Shown: one piece after another, positions 25,729 to 34,963 of the stretch
How positions within the stretch are numbered: the first letter of the stretch is position 1
How the letters are laid out: each line of letters opens with the position of its first letter
Assembly: GCF_007280415.1 (NCBI RefSeq)
Contig: NZ_VKKU01000002.1
Location: 186,001 to 250,000, forward strand
From: Sphingorhabdus contaminans
GTDB taxonomy: Bacteria; Pseudomonadota; Alphaproteobacteria; Sphingomonadales; Sphingomonadaceae
Direction of reading: 5' to 3'
Length of the DNA: 64,000 nt
The notes under the pieces: generated by a model
Told to the model about the DNA's origin: nothing
The model's database searches: none
What the model saw: the letters and a program-made list of their open reading frames with translations, nothing else
Position numbers and translations under genes: made by a program

Positions 25729-26763
25729 GTGATCGAGACAGGCTATTCATTAAAACGCCAACGTTCTTTGACTATCTTGCAGTCACTTCTGGTGCGTGCC
25801 TGTTTGGCTTTCGCACTCATGGCAATCGCATTAGCGGGGCATTGGTTTGACCGGGATGGACTCCGAGACAATGTTGATGGGACCATATCATTTATCGATG
25901 TTCTATATTTCACAGCGGTCACAATTACGACTGTGGGTTATGGCGACATAGTACCGGTGACGTCGCAGGCTCGTTTATTCGACACGTTCATCGTTACTCC
26001 GATCCGGCTTTTTGTTTGGCTGATATTCCTCGGAACAGCCTACACATTCGTATTTCAAAAGACATGGGAGCGAATAAAGACACATATGATCGCAAACACA
26101 CTTCAACATCATTATGTCGTATGTGGGTACGGCGCGGGCGGTGAATCGGCTGTGACGGAGTTGATACGACAAGGCGTCAACCCCGATATGATTGTTGTGA
26201 TCGACAGCGATGCTGAACGGATAAATAATGCAATCAAACTAGGCGTCACCACCCTGATCGGCGATGCCACCCACAACGCAACTCTCGGTGTGGCCTGCAT
26301 TGAACGTGCAAGCGCACTGCTGGTCTCACTTGGTCGGGACGACACCGCGGCACTGGTTGTATTGAGCGCCAGACAATTGAACAGTACCATCCCCATAAGT
26401 GCCAGCGTGCGCGCCGCAGAGAATGAAGCATTGCTCAGTCAAGCCGGCGCAACATCGATTATCAATCCCATAAGCTTAGGCGGTCATCTCCTTGCCAGGT
26501 CCTCCACCCATAGGGGGACCGTTGACTATATTCGCGATCTCGCTGCAGCAGATGGTACGGTAGCATTGCATGAACGAGAGGTTGGCGACCAGGAAGTTGG
26601 GAAAGCACTGCATTCGCTCCGCCCTGGGCTTGGCGTTAGAATATTGCGAAATGGCGAGCCAATTGGCTTTTGGGAAGACGGCGCTCAATCGATAGAAGCA
26701 GGAGACTCAATCATTGAGATTGTACCGCTTCCAAACCCGAACGCGACCGGCTCGGAAAAATGA
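25729..26763 (+). CDS. Potassium channel with TrkA-N (RCK) domain
   Basis: A 344-residue two-helix ion channel. Transmembrane helices flank the selectivity filter TVGYGD (about 68-73), followed by a cytoplasmic RCK module with Rossmann motif GYGAGG (133-138), VIDSDAE and DATHNATL, then a TrkA-C-like end. It should form tetrameric K+ channels gated by nucleotides or ions. The GTG start is accepted because no ATG precedes the first helix. Its last codons overlap the start of the anion permease gene (ATGA), so both are made together under an EcfG promoter. Confidence 0.9.
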   Translation: MIETGYSLKRQRSLTILQSLLVRACLAFALMAIALAGHWFDRDGLRDNVDGTISFIDVLYFTAVTITTVGYGDIVPVTSQARLFDTFIVTPIRLFVWLIFLGTAYTFVFQKTWERIKTHMIANTLQHHYVVCGYGAGGESAVTELIRQGVNPDMIVVIDSDAERINNAIKLGVTTLIGDATHNATLGVACIERASALLVSLGRDDTAALVVLSARQLNSTIPISASVRAAENEALLSQAGATSIINPISLGGHLLARSSTHRGTVDYIRDLAAADGTVALHEREVGDQEVGKALHSLRPGLGVRILRNGEPIGFWEDGAQSIEAGDSIIEIVPLPNPNATGSEK

Positions 26764-28550
26764 TTGAACCTTCGTCGCACGCAATTGCAGCGATCCTGTT
26801 AACCGTGACCATGTTCTACGGATTCATCTCCGGGAAGGTCCGGGTTGAGATCATATCTCTGCTGACCATCAGTGCGATAGCTCTTGGCCTCTACACATTT
26901 CCTCTACCCGGACAGGCACCCACAGATGGACTGAAACTTGCGTTTGAAGGATTTGGGCATCATGCACTCATTACAATTTGCGCGCTGATGATATTGGGCC
27001 GGGGCCTAGTGACAACGGGGGCCTTGGAACCTGCAGCACGACTGTTGATCCAGATATGGAAATTCAATCGGCAAGCGGGTCTCTTTGTCACGCTGGTGCT
27101 GGCGATGGGCATGAGTATGGTCGTCAATGACACACCAGTACTTGTCCTTTTGTTGCCCGTCATGTCAGCTATTGCTGCCAGTGGCGGCATGCCCGCTTCA
27201 AAAACACTCATTCCAGTCAACAGTGCCGTGTTGATCGGTGGAATGGCGACGACAATCGGGACGTCGACAAATCTGCTCGTAGTGTCACTTGCAAGCGACA
27301 TGGGTATGGCCCCGATCAGCGTGTTTCACTTTACACCCATTGTTCTGATGGCGGCAGCGATCGCATTACCGTTCATATGGCTGATCATGCCACGCCTGCT
27401 ACCTGATAATTCGGTAGAAGCGGGACACGCGCCGCGGCGATTCATTGCCACGCTGCGTTTAGGAGGTTGGTCGGCCGAACGTCATCTCACCATCGAGAAG
27501 CTACGACAAATACTGCCCGGGGATGTTGAAATCCGTTCTTCCATTCGTGACAACCGGGTTTCGGTGGAAGCTACCCATGATGATCTTGAAGAAGCGATGC
27601 GCGCACTGGGCGCAACAGCCGCGCCAACCTGGCTGATGGATCGACTTAAAAGCGGCTATAGCAAAACGGGAGAGGACCTGACCGTCGTCGAACTCGCGAT
27701 CACACGTGACTCAGGCTTGGTCGGCAAAGTCGTTACAGATGCCAATCTTGCCGAACGCTATAATGTCGCGCTGCTTGGCGTACATGGCGCGAGGCATAGT
27801 TGGCATGCACAGCGTTATCCAACCCAGCTCGATCCATTCACTATCAAATTCGGCGAAGGCGACATAATCCTGGCTACAGGTGCTATGCCCGACCTCCAGA
27901 ATCTCGCACGGACTGAAAATCTCTTAATCCTTGAGGGCGCCAAAGAATTGCCCCGCACCACCAAAGCCCCCCTCGCAACAGCGATCATGGCAAGTGCGGT
28001 GATTCCTGCAAGTTTGGGAATTGTGCCCATTGCGATCTCTGCGCTTGCAGGCGCGATTCTGATGTTTGTGACCGGTTGTGTGCGCTTCGACAGAATCGGA
28101 CGTGCCCTCTCTGCAAATGTCGTTGTACTGGTTGCGGCAAGCATCGCCATTGGCCGGATCGTACTCGATAGCGGCGCTGCTGAATGGCTCAGCAGTCTGT
28201 TGGCGTTAGGCCTGCAGATCCTGCCTCCAGCAGGAGTATTGGCCGCTGTTATGTTGTTTGTAACGGTCCTCACCAATTTTGCTTCGAACACCACAGCAGC
28301 AGCGGTTGGCACACCTGTAGCTTTCAGCCTTGCGCAAAAACTGGGAATTCCAGTCGAACCATTGGTTCTTGCGGTCCTGTTTGGATGTAATCTCTGCTAT
28401 GCGACCCCCGTTGCTTATCAGACAAATATGCTGATTATGTCGGCTGGCGACTATAAATTTGGTGACTACACAAAAACAGGGCTTCCACTGGTAGCGCTCA
28501 TGATCATCACTCTTTCTGGTCTTCTGGTTTATCAATATGGTCTCTATTGA
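26760..28550 (+). CDS. SLC13-type anion permease with two central TrkA-C domains
   Basis: A 596-residue inner-membrane carrier. The N-terminal helices contain the NDTPVLVLLLPVM and ATTIGTSTNLLVV loops, the C-terminal half has NFASNTTAAAVGTPVAF and NLCYATPVAYQTNMLIM. Between them residues about 220-400 hold two TrkA-C (RCK_C) domains, as in SLC13-type proteins assigned to sulfate or organic-anion uptake. The start overlaps the channel stop by ATGA. Co-translation with a K+ channel suggests charge-balanced ion movement under stress; that is inference. Confidence 0.88.
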   Translation: MIEPSSHAIAAILLTVTMFYGFISGKVRVEIISLLTISAIALGLYTFPLPGQAPTDGLKLAFEGFGHHALITICALMILGRGLVTTGALEPAARLLIQIWKFNRQAGLFVTLVLAMGMSMVVNDTPVLVLLLPVMSAIAASGGMPASKTLIPVNSAVLIGGMATTIGTSTNLLVVSLASDMGMAPISVFHFTPIVLMAAAIALPFIWLIMPRLLPDNSVEAGHAPRRFIATLRLGGWSAERHLTIEKLRQILPGDVEIRSSIRDNRVSVEATHDDLEEAMRALGATAAPTWLMDRLKSGYSKTGEDLTVVELAITRDSGLVGKVVTDANLAERYNVALLGVHGARHSWHAQRYPTQLDPFTIKFGEGDIILATGAMPDLQNLARTENLLILEGAKELPRTTKAPLATAIMASAVIPASLGIVPIAISALAGAILMFVTGCVRFDRIGRALSANVVVLVAASIAIGRIVLDSGAAEWLSSLLALGLQILPPAGVLAAVMLFVTVLTNFASNTTAAAVGTPVAFSLAQKLGIPVEPLVLAVLFGCNLCYATPVAYQTNMLIMSAGDYKFGDYTKTGLPLVALMIITLSGLLVYQYGLY

Positions 28551-28601
28551 CAGGTGATCCTGAGGATTTGAGGACAGTTGCTTCAATCACCAACGGACGG
28601 G

Positions 28602-29381
28602 TTACACATATCGCCTGGCAATCATTTTTCTCGTTTCGGCAATTGCCTTGGCCGGATTTAACCCCTTAGGGCAAGCGTTGGCGCAATTGAAGATTGTGTG
28701 GCAGCGGTACAGACGGAAAGGATCTTCCAGTTCGTCCAGACGTTCCCCGGTCATTTCGTCGCGACTGTCTGCAAGCCAACGGTAAGCCCACAGCAACACC
28801 GCAGGCCCCAAGAACCTGTCGCTGTTCCACCAATATGACGGGCAGCTAGTCGAACAACAGGCGCAAAGAATACATTCATAAAGGCCGTCCAGCTTCGCTC
28901 TGTCTTCGGGACTTTGCAAACGTTCCTTGCCGGATGGTTCGGGTGATACCGTCTGTAACCAAGGCTGGATCGACGCATATTGCGCAAAGAAATGCGTAAA
29001 ATCCGTAACGAGGTCTTTTATCACGTCCATGTGCGGCAAGGGAGTAATGGTTATTTGATTTCTACAGTCCTCAATCGCCGTAGTGCAGGCGAGCGCGTTT
29101 TTGCCATCAATGGTCATCGAACAGGAACCACAGATTCCTTCACGGCAGGAGCGCCGGAAAGTCAGTGAGGAATCCTGTTCACTTTTAATTTTGAACAGTG
29201 CGTCGAGCACCATGGGACCACATTTATCCGTATCTACCAGGAACGTGTCAAACCGCGGGTTGTCACCAAAGTCCGGGTTATAGCGGTATATTTTGAACGC
29301 TTTTAATGTGTGGCCTTCGGGGTTCGGAAAGATGCGACCTTTTCGAATTTTACTGTTCTTGGAAAGAATAAAATAGGCCAT
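28602..29381 (-). CDS. sdhB: Succinate dehydrogenase iron-sulfur subunit, orphan copy
   Basis: A 259-residue SdhB of standard length. The [2Fe-2S] ligands are CREGICGSC with Cys in NALACTT; the [4Fe-4S] set is [12 protein letters not shown] and the [3Fe-4S]/quinone-proximal set is [17 protein letters not shown], so all clusters look loadable. It is alone: no sdhA, sdhC or sdhD lies on either side, so it is probably an extra copy beside the anion permease and a lipoprotein. The start ATG is at a standard position. It could replace the housekeeping subunit under stress. Confidence 0.88.
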   Translation of the reverse strand: MAYFILSKNSKIRKGRIFPNPEGHTLKAFKIYRYNPDFGDNPRFDTFLVDTDKCGPMVLDALFKIKSEQDSSLTFRRSCREGICGSCSMTIDGKNALACTTAIEDCRNQITITPLPHMDVIKDLVTDFTHFFAQYASIQPWLQTVSPEPSGKERLQSPEDRAKLDGLYECILCACCSTSCPSYWWNSDRFLGPAVLLWAYRWLADSRDEMTGERLDELEDPFRLYRCHTIFNCANACPKGLNPAKAIAETRKMIARRYV

Positions 29382-29555
29382 ATAGTTATTCCGTTAATGC
29401 ACGCCTCAACCCTGCGCTCCCACGAACGCATATCATCGACTCGATTGCATTGAGTCCCCGAGGTTCAGTAAATCGAGATTTTCGAACATTTAACGTGCCA
29501 TCCCGACAAGTTATGCCAAGTCGACGGCGGGGCATGCGGAATTGAACCCAAGGTC

Positions 29556-29585
29556 AATTGGGCCACTTCGAAGAGCGGCCCAGTT
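29556..29585. terminator. Hairpin after the lipoprotein gene
   Basis: A 9-bp stem (AATTGGGCC with GGCCCAGTT, one G-T pair) lies 10 bp beyond the stop of the minus-strand lipoprotein gene. Its loop contains the self-complementary CTTCGAAG. No T-run follows, so termination is only a possibility. Confidence 0.35.
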
Positions 29586-29594
29586 GAAGTCCAC

Positions 29595-29957
29595 CTATTG
29601 TCTGGGGGGGGTCGGCTCGCCCGGCTTGTCGTTACCACCATTGTTACCGTCGGTAGTACCCGTACCGTTTTCACGTCCTAACCGATCGGTTGTAGTATCA
29701 CTCGAATTACCAGTATTAGGAGCATTGGTTGAACCGTTAGTTTGGCCACTTGTGCCCGTGCCCTGCTGTGCCGCACCCGCAGCGCCTGTGTCTGGCTGCG
29801 CCATGCCGGCAGCCCCATCTGGATCTGTCGTGGCATCAACGGATGTCGTTCCATTGGTCATCTCAGTATCATCCGACGTTGAACTGTCTGGGGCTTCGGA
29901 AGAACAGGCGGCTAGAATCATCATTGGCGCAGCTACAAAAAACATTTCTTTTTTCAT
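29595..29957 (-). CDS. Hypothetical Thr/Gly/Asn-rich lipoprotein
   Basis: A 120-residue low-complexity protein. Start MKKEMFFVAAPMMILAACSS gives a clear lipobox (ILAAC), with AAAGGAG upstream; a start six codons earlier is less likely. The mature part is rich in Thr, Gly, Asn, Ser and acidic residues and ends in PGEPTPPRQ. Such tails are usually disordered. No family recognised. The gene is preceded by a weak EcfG-like site and an AT-rich region, so a stress-linked envelope role is possible. Confidence 0.65.
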   Translation of the reverse strand: MKKEMFFVAAPMMILAACSSEAPDSSTSDDTEMTNGTTSVDATTDPDGAAGMAQPDTGAAGAAQQGTGTSGQTNGSTNAPNTGNSSDTTTDRLGRENGTGTTDGNNGGNDKPGEPTPPRQ

Positions 29958-29986
29958 GGCATTTACTCCTTTCACGGAGTATTATG

Positions 29987-30011
29987 AACCATAATGTACA
30001 TCTATTGTTCC
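29987..30011 (-). promoter_or_regulatory. Weak EcfG-like promoter before the lipoprotein gene
   Basis: On the minus strand GGAAC (30011-30007), 16 bases, GGTT (29990-29987) matches the EcfG pattern except for the first base of the -10 element. It is 30 bases before the lipoprotein ATG, the right position. One mismatch makes it uncertain. Confidence 0.4.
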
Positions 30012-30236
30012 GAAAAACAAAAGTTGTACTTGATAAATATAAAAATTTTTTTTTAAAAATGAGCATCTAGAGAGATGTTTGCAAATTTTGATTACTTATT
30101 ATGACAGAATAATTTCTGACTTTTAGATATTTATATTTATGATTCCACAAATTTTCTCTATAATATGGCGCTGCTAACGTTTTTGTTTTTTCAGAGAAAA
30201 CTCTTCATCAGCTTGTATTCGAGGCTGATATCAATT

Positions 30237-31967
30237 CTAACGGTTCGCCCGCGCTGCCCTTCTTTGAAAGGATTTTTGCGCTTTTGCCAGCGACGAGCGA
30301 TTGGACCATTTATCGACAATCTCTACCTCGCTCATCGGTCGACCATAGCGATATCCTTGAACCTCTTCGCATCCCAAGCGTACCAAGGCCGCTTCCTGAC
30401 GTGCTGTTTCCACGCCTTCCGCGATAACTGCCAACCCCAGACTATCGGCCATGCCAATAACGGCACGTACGATCGCTTCATCTCCTGTTTCGCGGTCGAT
30501 TTTTGCGACAAAGCTGCGATCAATTTTCAGTCGTGTGAGTGGAAATTTTTTAAGTAAGCTCAACGAAGCAAAGCCGGTTCCGAAATCGTCGAACGCAATG
30601 CCCATGCCCAACGCACGGAGCTTCTTCAATTCGTTCACTAAACCGTGATTATGGCGCAATACGGTGTTTTCTGTAATTTCTATTTCAAGGTCGGAAGCTT
30701 GCACCCCATGGCGTTGAAGGGCGGAAGTTATCACTGGGTAGAGCCGTCCAGTGCGGAGCTGGGAGGGGAACAAATTTACCCCGACCCGGACAGCATCCAA
30801 ACCGGAACGTTTCCATCTTGCAGCTACTGCACAAACCTGATCGATGATCCAATCCCCCACTTCCTCTGCAATCATGCTTTCATCAAGAACATCCAGAAAT
30901 ATCTGGGGTGTGAGAATACCGTGGACGGGATGGTTCCACCTTAAAAGCGCTTCAACCCCTGCCAGTTCAAAGTCGCGCGCGGAAAATTGCGGCTGGAACC
31001 AGATTTCAAATTCGTTATTTGCCAAAGCTTGCCGCAGCTCGTTACTGAGCCTGCGCTTTTGTTCGGACATATTGTGCATTGCTCGGGTAAAAAATGCGCG
31101 CACTCCGCCGCCGCGATTTTTTGCGCTGTATAATGCGAGATCAGCATTGGAGAGTAATTGCTCGACATCCTGCGCGTCATGAGGCGCCATTGCGATACCA
31201 ATGCTGGTGCCTATAAAAATCGACTGGCCAACCAGTTCAAACGGCGGATGCAGGCGTTCGAAAATTCTCGAGACGACATCGTCGATTTCGATTGGGTTTG
31301 CGCAGCCATTTAGCAGCACCGCGAATTCGTCACCGCCCAGTCGTGCAACAAATCCGGATCCCGCTACCGCCTTGGTGAGCCTCTCAGCAACCGCCGCCAG
31401 CAGCTCGTCACCCCGGGAATGGCCCAGGCTGTCGTTGACATCTTTGAAGCCGTCCAAATCGAGGAGCAACAGCGAACAAGGTCCGAGGGCGAGCTCTTCG
31501 GTTATTTTGCTTTGCATAGAATGCCGGTTTGGAAGCGATGTGAGCGGGTCACAATGAGCAAGATATTCTAACCGTTGCTGCGCGATATGCCGGTCCGAAA
31601 CGTCTTTTAAAAGCGCGCCGAACATCGGCTCGCCGTCTTCGAACCACATCGAGAGGGACAAATCCACGGAGATCTCGTGCCCATCAGCATGAAGCGCTTG
31701 AACATCGATCGACTTGCCGCCCAGTTGCGTTTGACCAGATTTTGCCGCTCGTGCCAAACCGGCTGCATGAGCTTCTCTTCTGTCAAAAGGAATGATGATC
31801 GAGAGCGGCTTGCCGATGGCGTAGGTGGCGCTAAATCCGAAAAGACGTTCGGCGCCGACATTCCAGGACACAATGATGTTATCTGCATTTGCACAAACAA
31901 CTGCGGTCGCGGAATTTGCCAGCAGTTTTGCGTAGCGATCCTGAGACTCAGATTTTTCTACCATCAA
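30237..31967 (-). CDS. PAS-GGDEF-EAL cyclic-di-GMP signalling protein
   Basis: A 576-residue soluble signal protein. A PAS domain (about 15-125) ends in GALLKDVSDRHIAQQ. The diguanylate cyclase domain has LPNRHSM and an intact GGDEF (VARLGGDEFAVLL); the usual RxxD inhibitory site five residues earlier is absent (AGSG). The EAL domain keeps VEALLRWNHP, IEITENT, DDFGTGFASLSLLKKFPL and AEGVET, so phosphodiesterase residues are present. It could make or degrade c-di-GMP depending on the PAS signal. It stands apart from the stress cluster by an AT-rich gap. Confidence 0.92.
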   Translation of the reverse strand: MMVEKSESQDRYAKLLANSATAVVCANADNIIVSWNVGAERLFGFSATYAIGKPLSIIIPFDRREAHAAGLARAAKSGQTQLGGKSIDVQALHADGHEISVDLSLSMWFEDGEPMFGALLKDVSDRHIAQQRLEYLAHCDPLTSLPNRHSMQSKITEELALGPCSLLLLDLDGFKDVNDSLGHSRGDELLAAVAERLTKAVAGSGFVARLGGDEFAVLLNGCANPIEIDDVVSRIFERLHPPFELVGQSIFIGTSIGIAMAPHDAQDVEQLLSNADLALYSAKNRGGGVRAFFTRAMHNMSEQKRRLSNELRQALANNEFEIWFQPQFSARDFELAGVEALLRWNHPVHGILTPQIFLDVLDESMIAEEVGDWIIDQVCAVAARWKRSGLDAVRVGVNLFPSQLRTGRLYPVITSALQRHGVQASDLEIEITENTVLRHNHGLVNELKKLRALGMGIAFDDFGTGFASLSLLKKFPLTRLKIDRSFVAKIDRETGDEAIVRAVIGMADSLGLAVIAEGVETARQEAALVRLGCEEVQGYRYGRPMSEVEIVDKWSNRSSLAKAQKSFQRRAARANR

Positions 31968-32132
31968 ATCCCCGTTCTTACGGTGGTGAATTTAGTAAAT
32001 GATCTGGTCTCAGCCCTTATAGCGCTTCAAATGTTAAAATTTGGCAACTCTCCCGTCGCTTTTAACAATATCATACTCGAACAAAGGCGCTGCGAAACGT
32101 CTTCGATTAAGATGGGTAAACCCGCTTCGCCA

Positions 32133-33269
32133 TCACCCTTTGGGCAAATGAATAATCCAACTCTGGTCGGTCGGTTCGATCCGCCCCTCCCGATAGCCGC
32201 CGGCGAGCAGCGCAGTATGTGGATCGGCGCGAACTAGCGTCATATAATTCCATTGTCCGCCAAGATCATAATCCAGGCGCGTTCCAGCTCCTCGCGCGAC
32301 GTCGAATATCTCGGGCGACGTATCCCCCGCCGCGACGAGCACGCGATTGCCGGGGAGTAATAGCAGCCCGTCGGCGATCTTGAACCGCGGATCGACAAGG
32401 TTGCCTGCAGTGACAAAGCGCCCGGCTACGACATCGAAGCGCTCGACCGACCGCAGTTTGCCCCCATAGTCGCGTATGTCTGATCCGCCAACAATCAACA
32501 CGTCGCCGTTCGCCAGCCGGACCGCGCCATGTTTATATCGTTCCTGCGCCATCGCATCGGCATAAGTGAACCGTCCGGTGGCGGGATCAAACAGTTCGGC
32601 GCTCGCGAGCGCGCGGCGCGGTTCTCGGTCGGGGCGACCGCCCCCGGCAACCAGCACCCGACCATCGGCGAGCAGTGTCCCTGTCGCGCCGCTGCGCGCG
32701 GTGATTAACGGTCCCGTCGGTGTCATCTTGCCTGTCTTGGGATCAAAGATTTCGGCGTCGGCGCGCACATCGTCCCCGTCATAGCCTCCCGCGATCAGGA
32801 TACGGCCATCGGCGAGCGTCACGACCGTCGGCGCGTTGCGCGGAGCAGCCATCGCCGGGCCCGCAATCGATCGGAGGGTCGCAAGGTCAAATATCTCGGT
32901 CTCTGCGCTCACCCGCCCGTTGACCCAACCGCCAAGAATTAGCACCCGGTCTCCAGGCAGCGCGGTCGCGGAAGGCTGAATACGCGCCGTGAGCAGATGC
33001 CCCGTCGCGATCACCCTCATGTTCGGCGCAGCGATGATATCGACTGTCGCACTTGCTGGACCCGCTTCGCAGCCTAACTGCACGCATCCACCAATCGCAA
33101 GCAGTCTGCCTTCACTCGCCGCCAGGAGTTGGTGCGTCGCCCGCGGCGACCCGAGTCCGGGGCCCTGTTCTATTCGAACTTCAACGGAGCCTTTCTCGGC
33201 GGCGCCACCACCACCCATACAGGCAGCAAGCACCAGCGTCACGGCGGACAAACTTAACCTATTGCGCAT
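32133..33269 (-). CDS. Kelch-repeat beta-propeller lipoprotein
   Basis: A 378-residue exported protein. The leader ends LVLAACMGGGG, a lipobox with Cys near residue 17. The mature region has repeated kelch blades, e.g. LADGRILIAGGYDGDD, LADGRVLVAGGG, LANGDVLIVGGS and LPGNRVLVAAGDTSP, each with GG and a following Asp/Glu-Ile-Phe-D unit. About six blades fit the length. Kelch propellers bind proteins or sugars; no active site is visible. The composition is GC-rich like the core. SD sequence GGAGATACC lies before the ATG. Confidence 0.82.
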   Translation of the reverse strand: MRNRLSLSAVTLVLAACMGGGGAAEKGSVEVRIEQGPGLGSPRATHQLLAASEGRLLAIGGCVQLGCEAGPASATVDIIAAPNMRVIATGHLLTARIQPSATALPGDRVLILGGWVNGRVSAETEIFDLATLRSIAGPAMAAPRNAPTVVTLADGRILIAGGYDGDDVRADAEIFDPKTGKMTPTGPLITARSGATGTLLADGRVLVAGGGRPDREPRRALASAELFDPATGRFTYADAMAQERYKHGAVRLANGDVLIVGGSDIRDYGGKLRSVERFDVVAGRFVTAGNLVDPRFKIADGLLLLPGNRVLVAAGDTSPEIFDVARGAGTRLDYDLGGQWNYMTLVRADPHTALLAGGYREGRIEPTDQSWIIHLPKG

Positions 33270-33489
33270 CGGTATCTCCCTTCAGCGTGGCTCCTGCAAA
33301 TTCAGAACAACGGTCGATTTTCAATGCATGTCGTGCTCAGTCTAACTGGACAGAATTTTGATTCAATGTGCTTGAGACAAAATGAGCGCCGCGTAGACAC
33401 CTGTTCATTAAGGGTGGTTATCCCGACCAGTGCCATAACAGTCGCGTTATTGAATCAACTGGGGTGCAATCGAGCGGGGTGAAGCATCA

Positions 33490-33861
33490 TTGTATCGAAA
33501 ATGTGCAATATATGCTGGAATGCTCGTTTCAACGCCTGCACTGATATGTGCGCCAGCGCATGCCCGTAAAGTGACGTTGTCGACATCTGACCTCAAATAC
33601 ATTGTCAACAATGTCGACGTCTATCTCGCGGCACCCAACAATCCATTGCTCATTATTACTAGTGAATGCCCCAATCCCAATTTTGATGCACATATCGGCC
33701 CAGTATCCTCCAAGCAGGCAACGGTTGCTGTTTTCCAAGCAGCAAAGCCACGAATGCATTCAACGCGTGTGATAATGTCCAGTTTTTGTAAGCCAAATTT
33801 ATTTAACCGCTACTTGATCATTACTGCCGACAGTCCGCTACCAACCTTCTTCGTGCCTTAG
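33490..33861 (+). CDS. Hypothetical secreted protein
   Basis: A 123-residue protein of unknown family starting at TTG, with a possible GGGGTGAAG site upstream. A signal peptide (ICAPAHA, cut before RKVTL) precedes a small domain with the phrases LSTSDLKYIVNNVDVYLAA and LFNRYLIITADSP. Two cysteines (SECPN, SSFCK) could pair. GC content is lower than the flanking genes. It is convergent with midA. Its being real rests on the leader peptide and the uninterrupted frame. Confidence 0.5.
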   Translation: MYRKCAIYAGMLVSTPALICAPAHARKVTLSTSDLKYIVNNVDVYLAAPNNPLLIITSECPNPNFDAHIGPVSSKQATVAVFQAAKPRMHSTRVIMSSFCKPNLFNRYLIITADSPLPTFFVP

Positions 33862-33892
33862 TGTCTTCGTGCGAACCACACACCAAAAACGG

Positions 33893-34963
33893 CTAAGCCA
33901 AAGGACCGCCGAAACCTTCCGGGGCGGGCCAGTCTGGGGCGTGTGCGGCGAGGACTTTGAAGAGGGTTCCCATTTCGCCCGTTTTGATCAGGCGGTCGCG
34001 GGCGGTGAAGATGTCTTCGCGTCTGTCGGGCGACGCTTCGGCAAGTGCAAGAGCGCGTTGGCCGATGCCGAGCGCGGACAGGAATACACCTTGTGTGGTC
34101 GGACCGGCCACGACCAGATTTCGCATCCGCGCAAGGTTGGCGAGTTCGAAGAAATTCACATGTGCGGTCAGGTCGCAAGTACCGGGGTCGAGGAACGGAT
34201 CGGCATAATCATGGGCCTTTACCGCCTGCAAGGTGCTGCCGAGGCCGGGCTGGGTATAGCCATAGTCGATGACCAATATAGCGCCGCCCTGCGTCGCGAT
34301 ACGGTTGGACAGTTCGTACATGATCGCCGCGGCATCGGGCGAGGATTCGAATATGCTGCCGACAGGGGAATTCTGGAATGCGGCGGGGACCGAGCCGTCC
34401 ATCGGGTAAGAGCCGGGCATGGCCGCAAATTTCGTGCCCCGGTCGCGCACAACCACCCGCTCGCGCCAGCCGGCATGGGTCAGGATAAGCTGCCGGATGG
34501 GAAGCGCATCGAAAAATTCATTCGCGACCACCAGCAACGGGCCATCGGTGGGCAGGCTTTCAACCCGTTCGTGGAACGTAGCGAGGGGGACATTCTGCAA
34601 CTGCTGCGCGCGCAACGCTTCGCTGGTTTCAACAAAATGGACAGGCGGCGCAAATTCGAATTTCGACATGGCACGCAAGGCGTCTGCGGCCAGGGTGCCG
34701 CGGCCCGGGCCAAGCTCGACATAATGGCAGTTGCCCGGGCTGTTCTGGCGCAGGTAAAGGTCGGTCAGCCACATGCCGATCAGCTCGCCGAACATCTGGC
34801 TGATTTCCGGGGCGGTTATGAAATCGCCCTCCACCCCGAACGGATCGCCCGCGCCATAATATTCGCCGTTCGACGCGCGCATATATTCGGCGACGCTGAT
34901 CGGGCCGGAACCCTCAATCTGCTTCGCCAGGCGAAGCGCCAGCTGCCCGGTGTCAGGCGACAC
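33893..34963 (-). CDS. MidA/NDUFAF7-type SAM-dependent methyltransferase
   Basis: A 356-residue member of the NDUFAF7/MidA family, which in mitochondria methylates an arginine of complex I. Family motifs are [34 protein letters not shown] and NEFFDALPI. The GTG start overlaps the end of lgt by 11 bases. Co-occurrence of lgt and midA is common in Alphaproteobacteria. A bacterial substrate is not established; complex I methylation is a guess. Confidence 0.87.
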   Translation of the reverse strand: MSPDTGQLALRLAKQIEGSGPISVAEYMRASNGEYYGAGDPFGVEGDFITAPEISQMFGELIGMWLTDLYLRQNSPGNCHYVELGPGRGTLAADALRAMSKFEFAPPVHFVETSEALRAQQLQNVPLATFHERVESLPTDGPLLVVANEFFDALPIRQLILTHAGWRERVVVRDRGTKFAAMPGSYPMDGSVPAAFQNSPVGSIFESSPDAAAIMYELSNRIATQGGAILVIDYGYTQPGLGSTLQAVKAHDYADPFLDPGTCDLTAHVNFFELANLARMRNLVVAGPTTQGVFLSALGIGQRALALAEASPDRREDIFTARDRLIKTGEMGTLFKVLAAHAPDWPAPEGFGGPLA

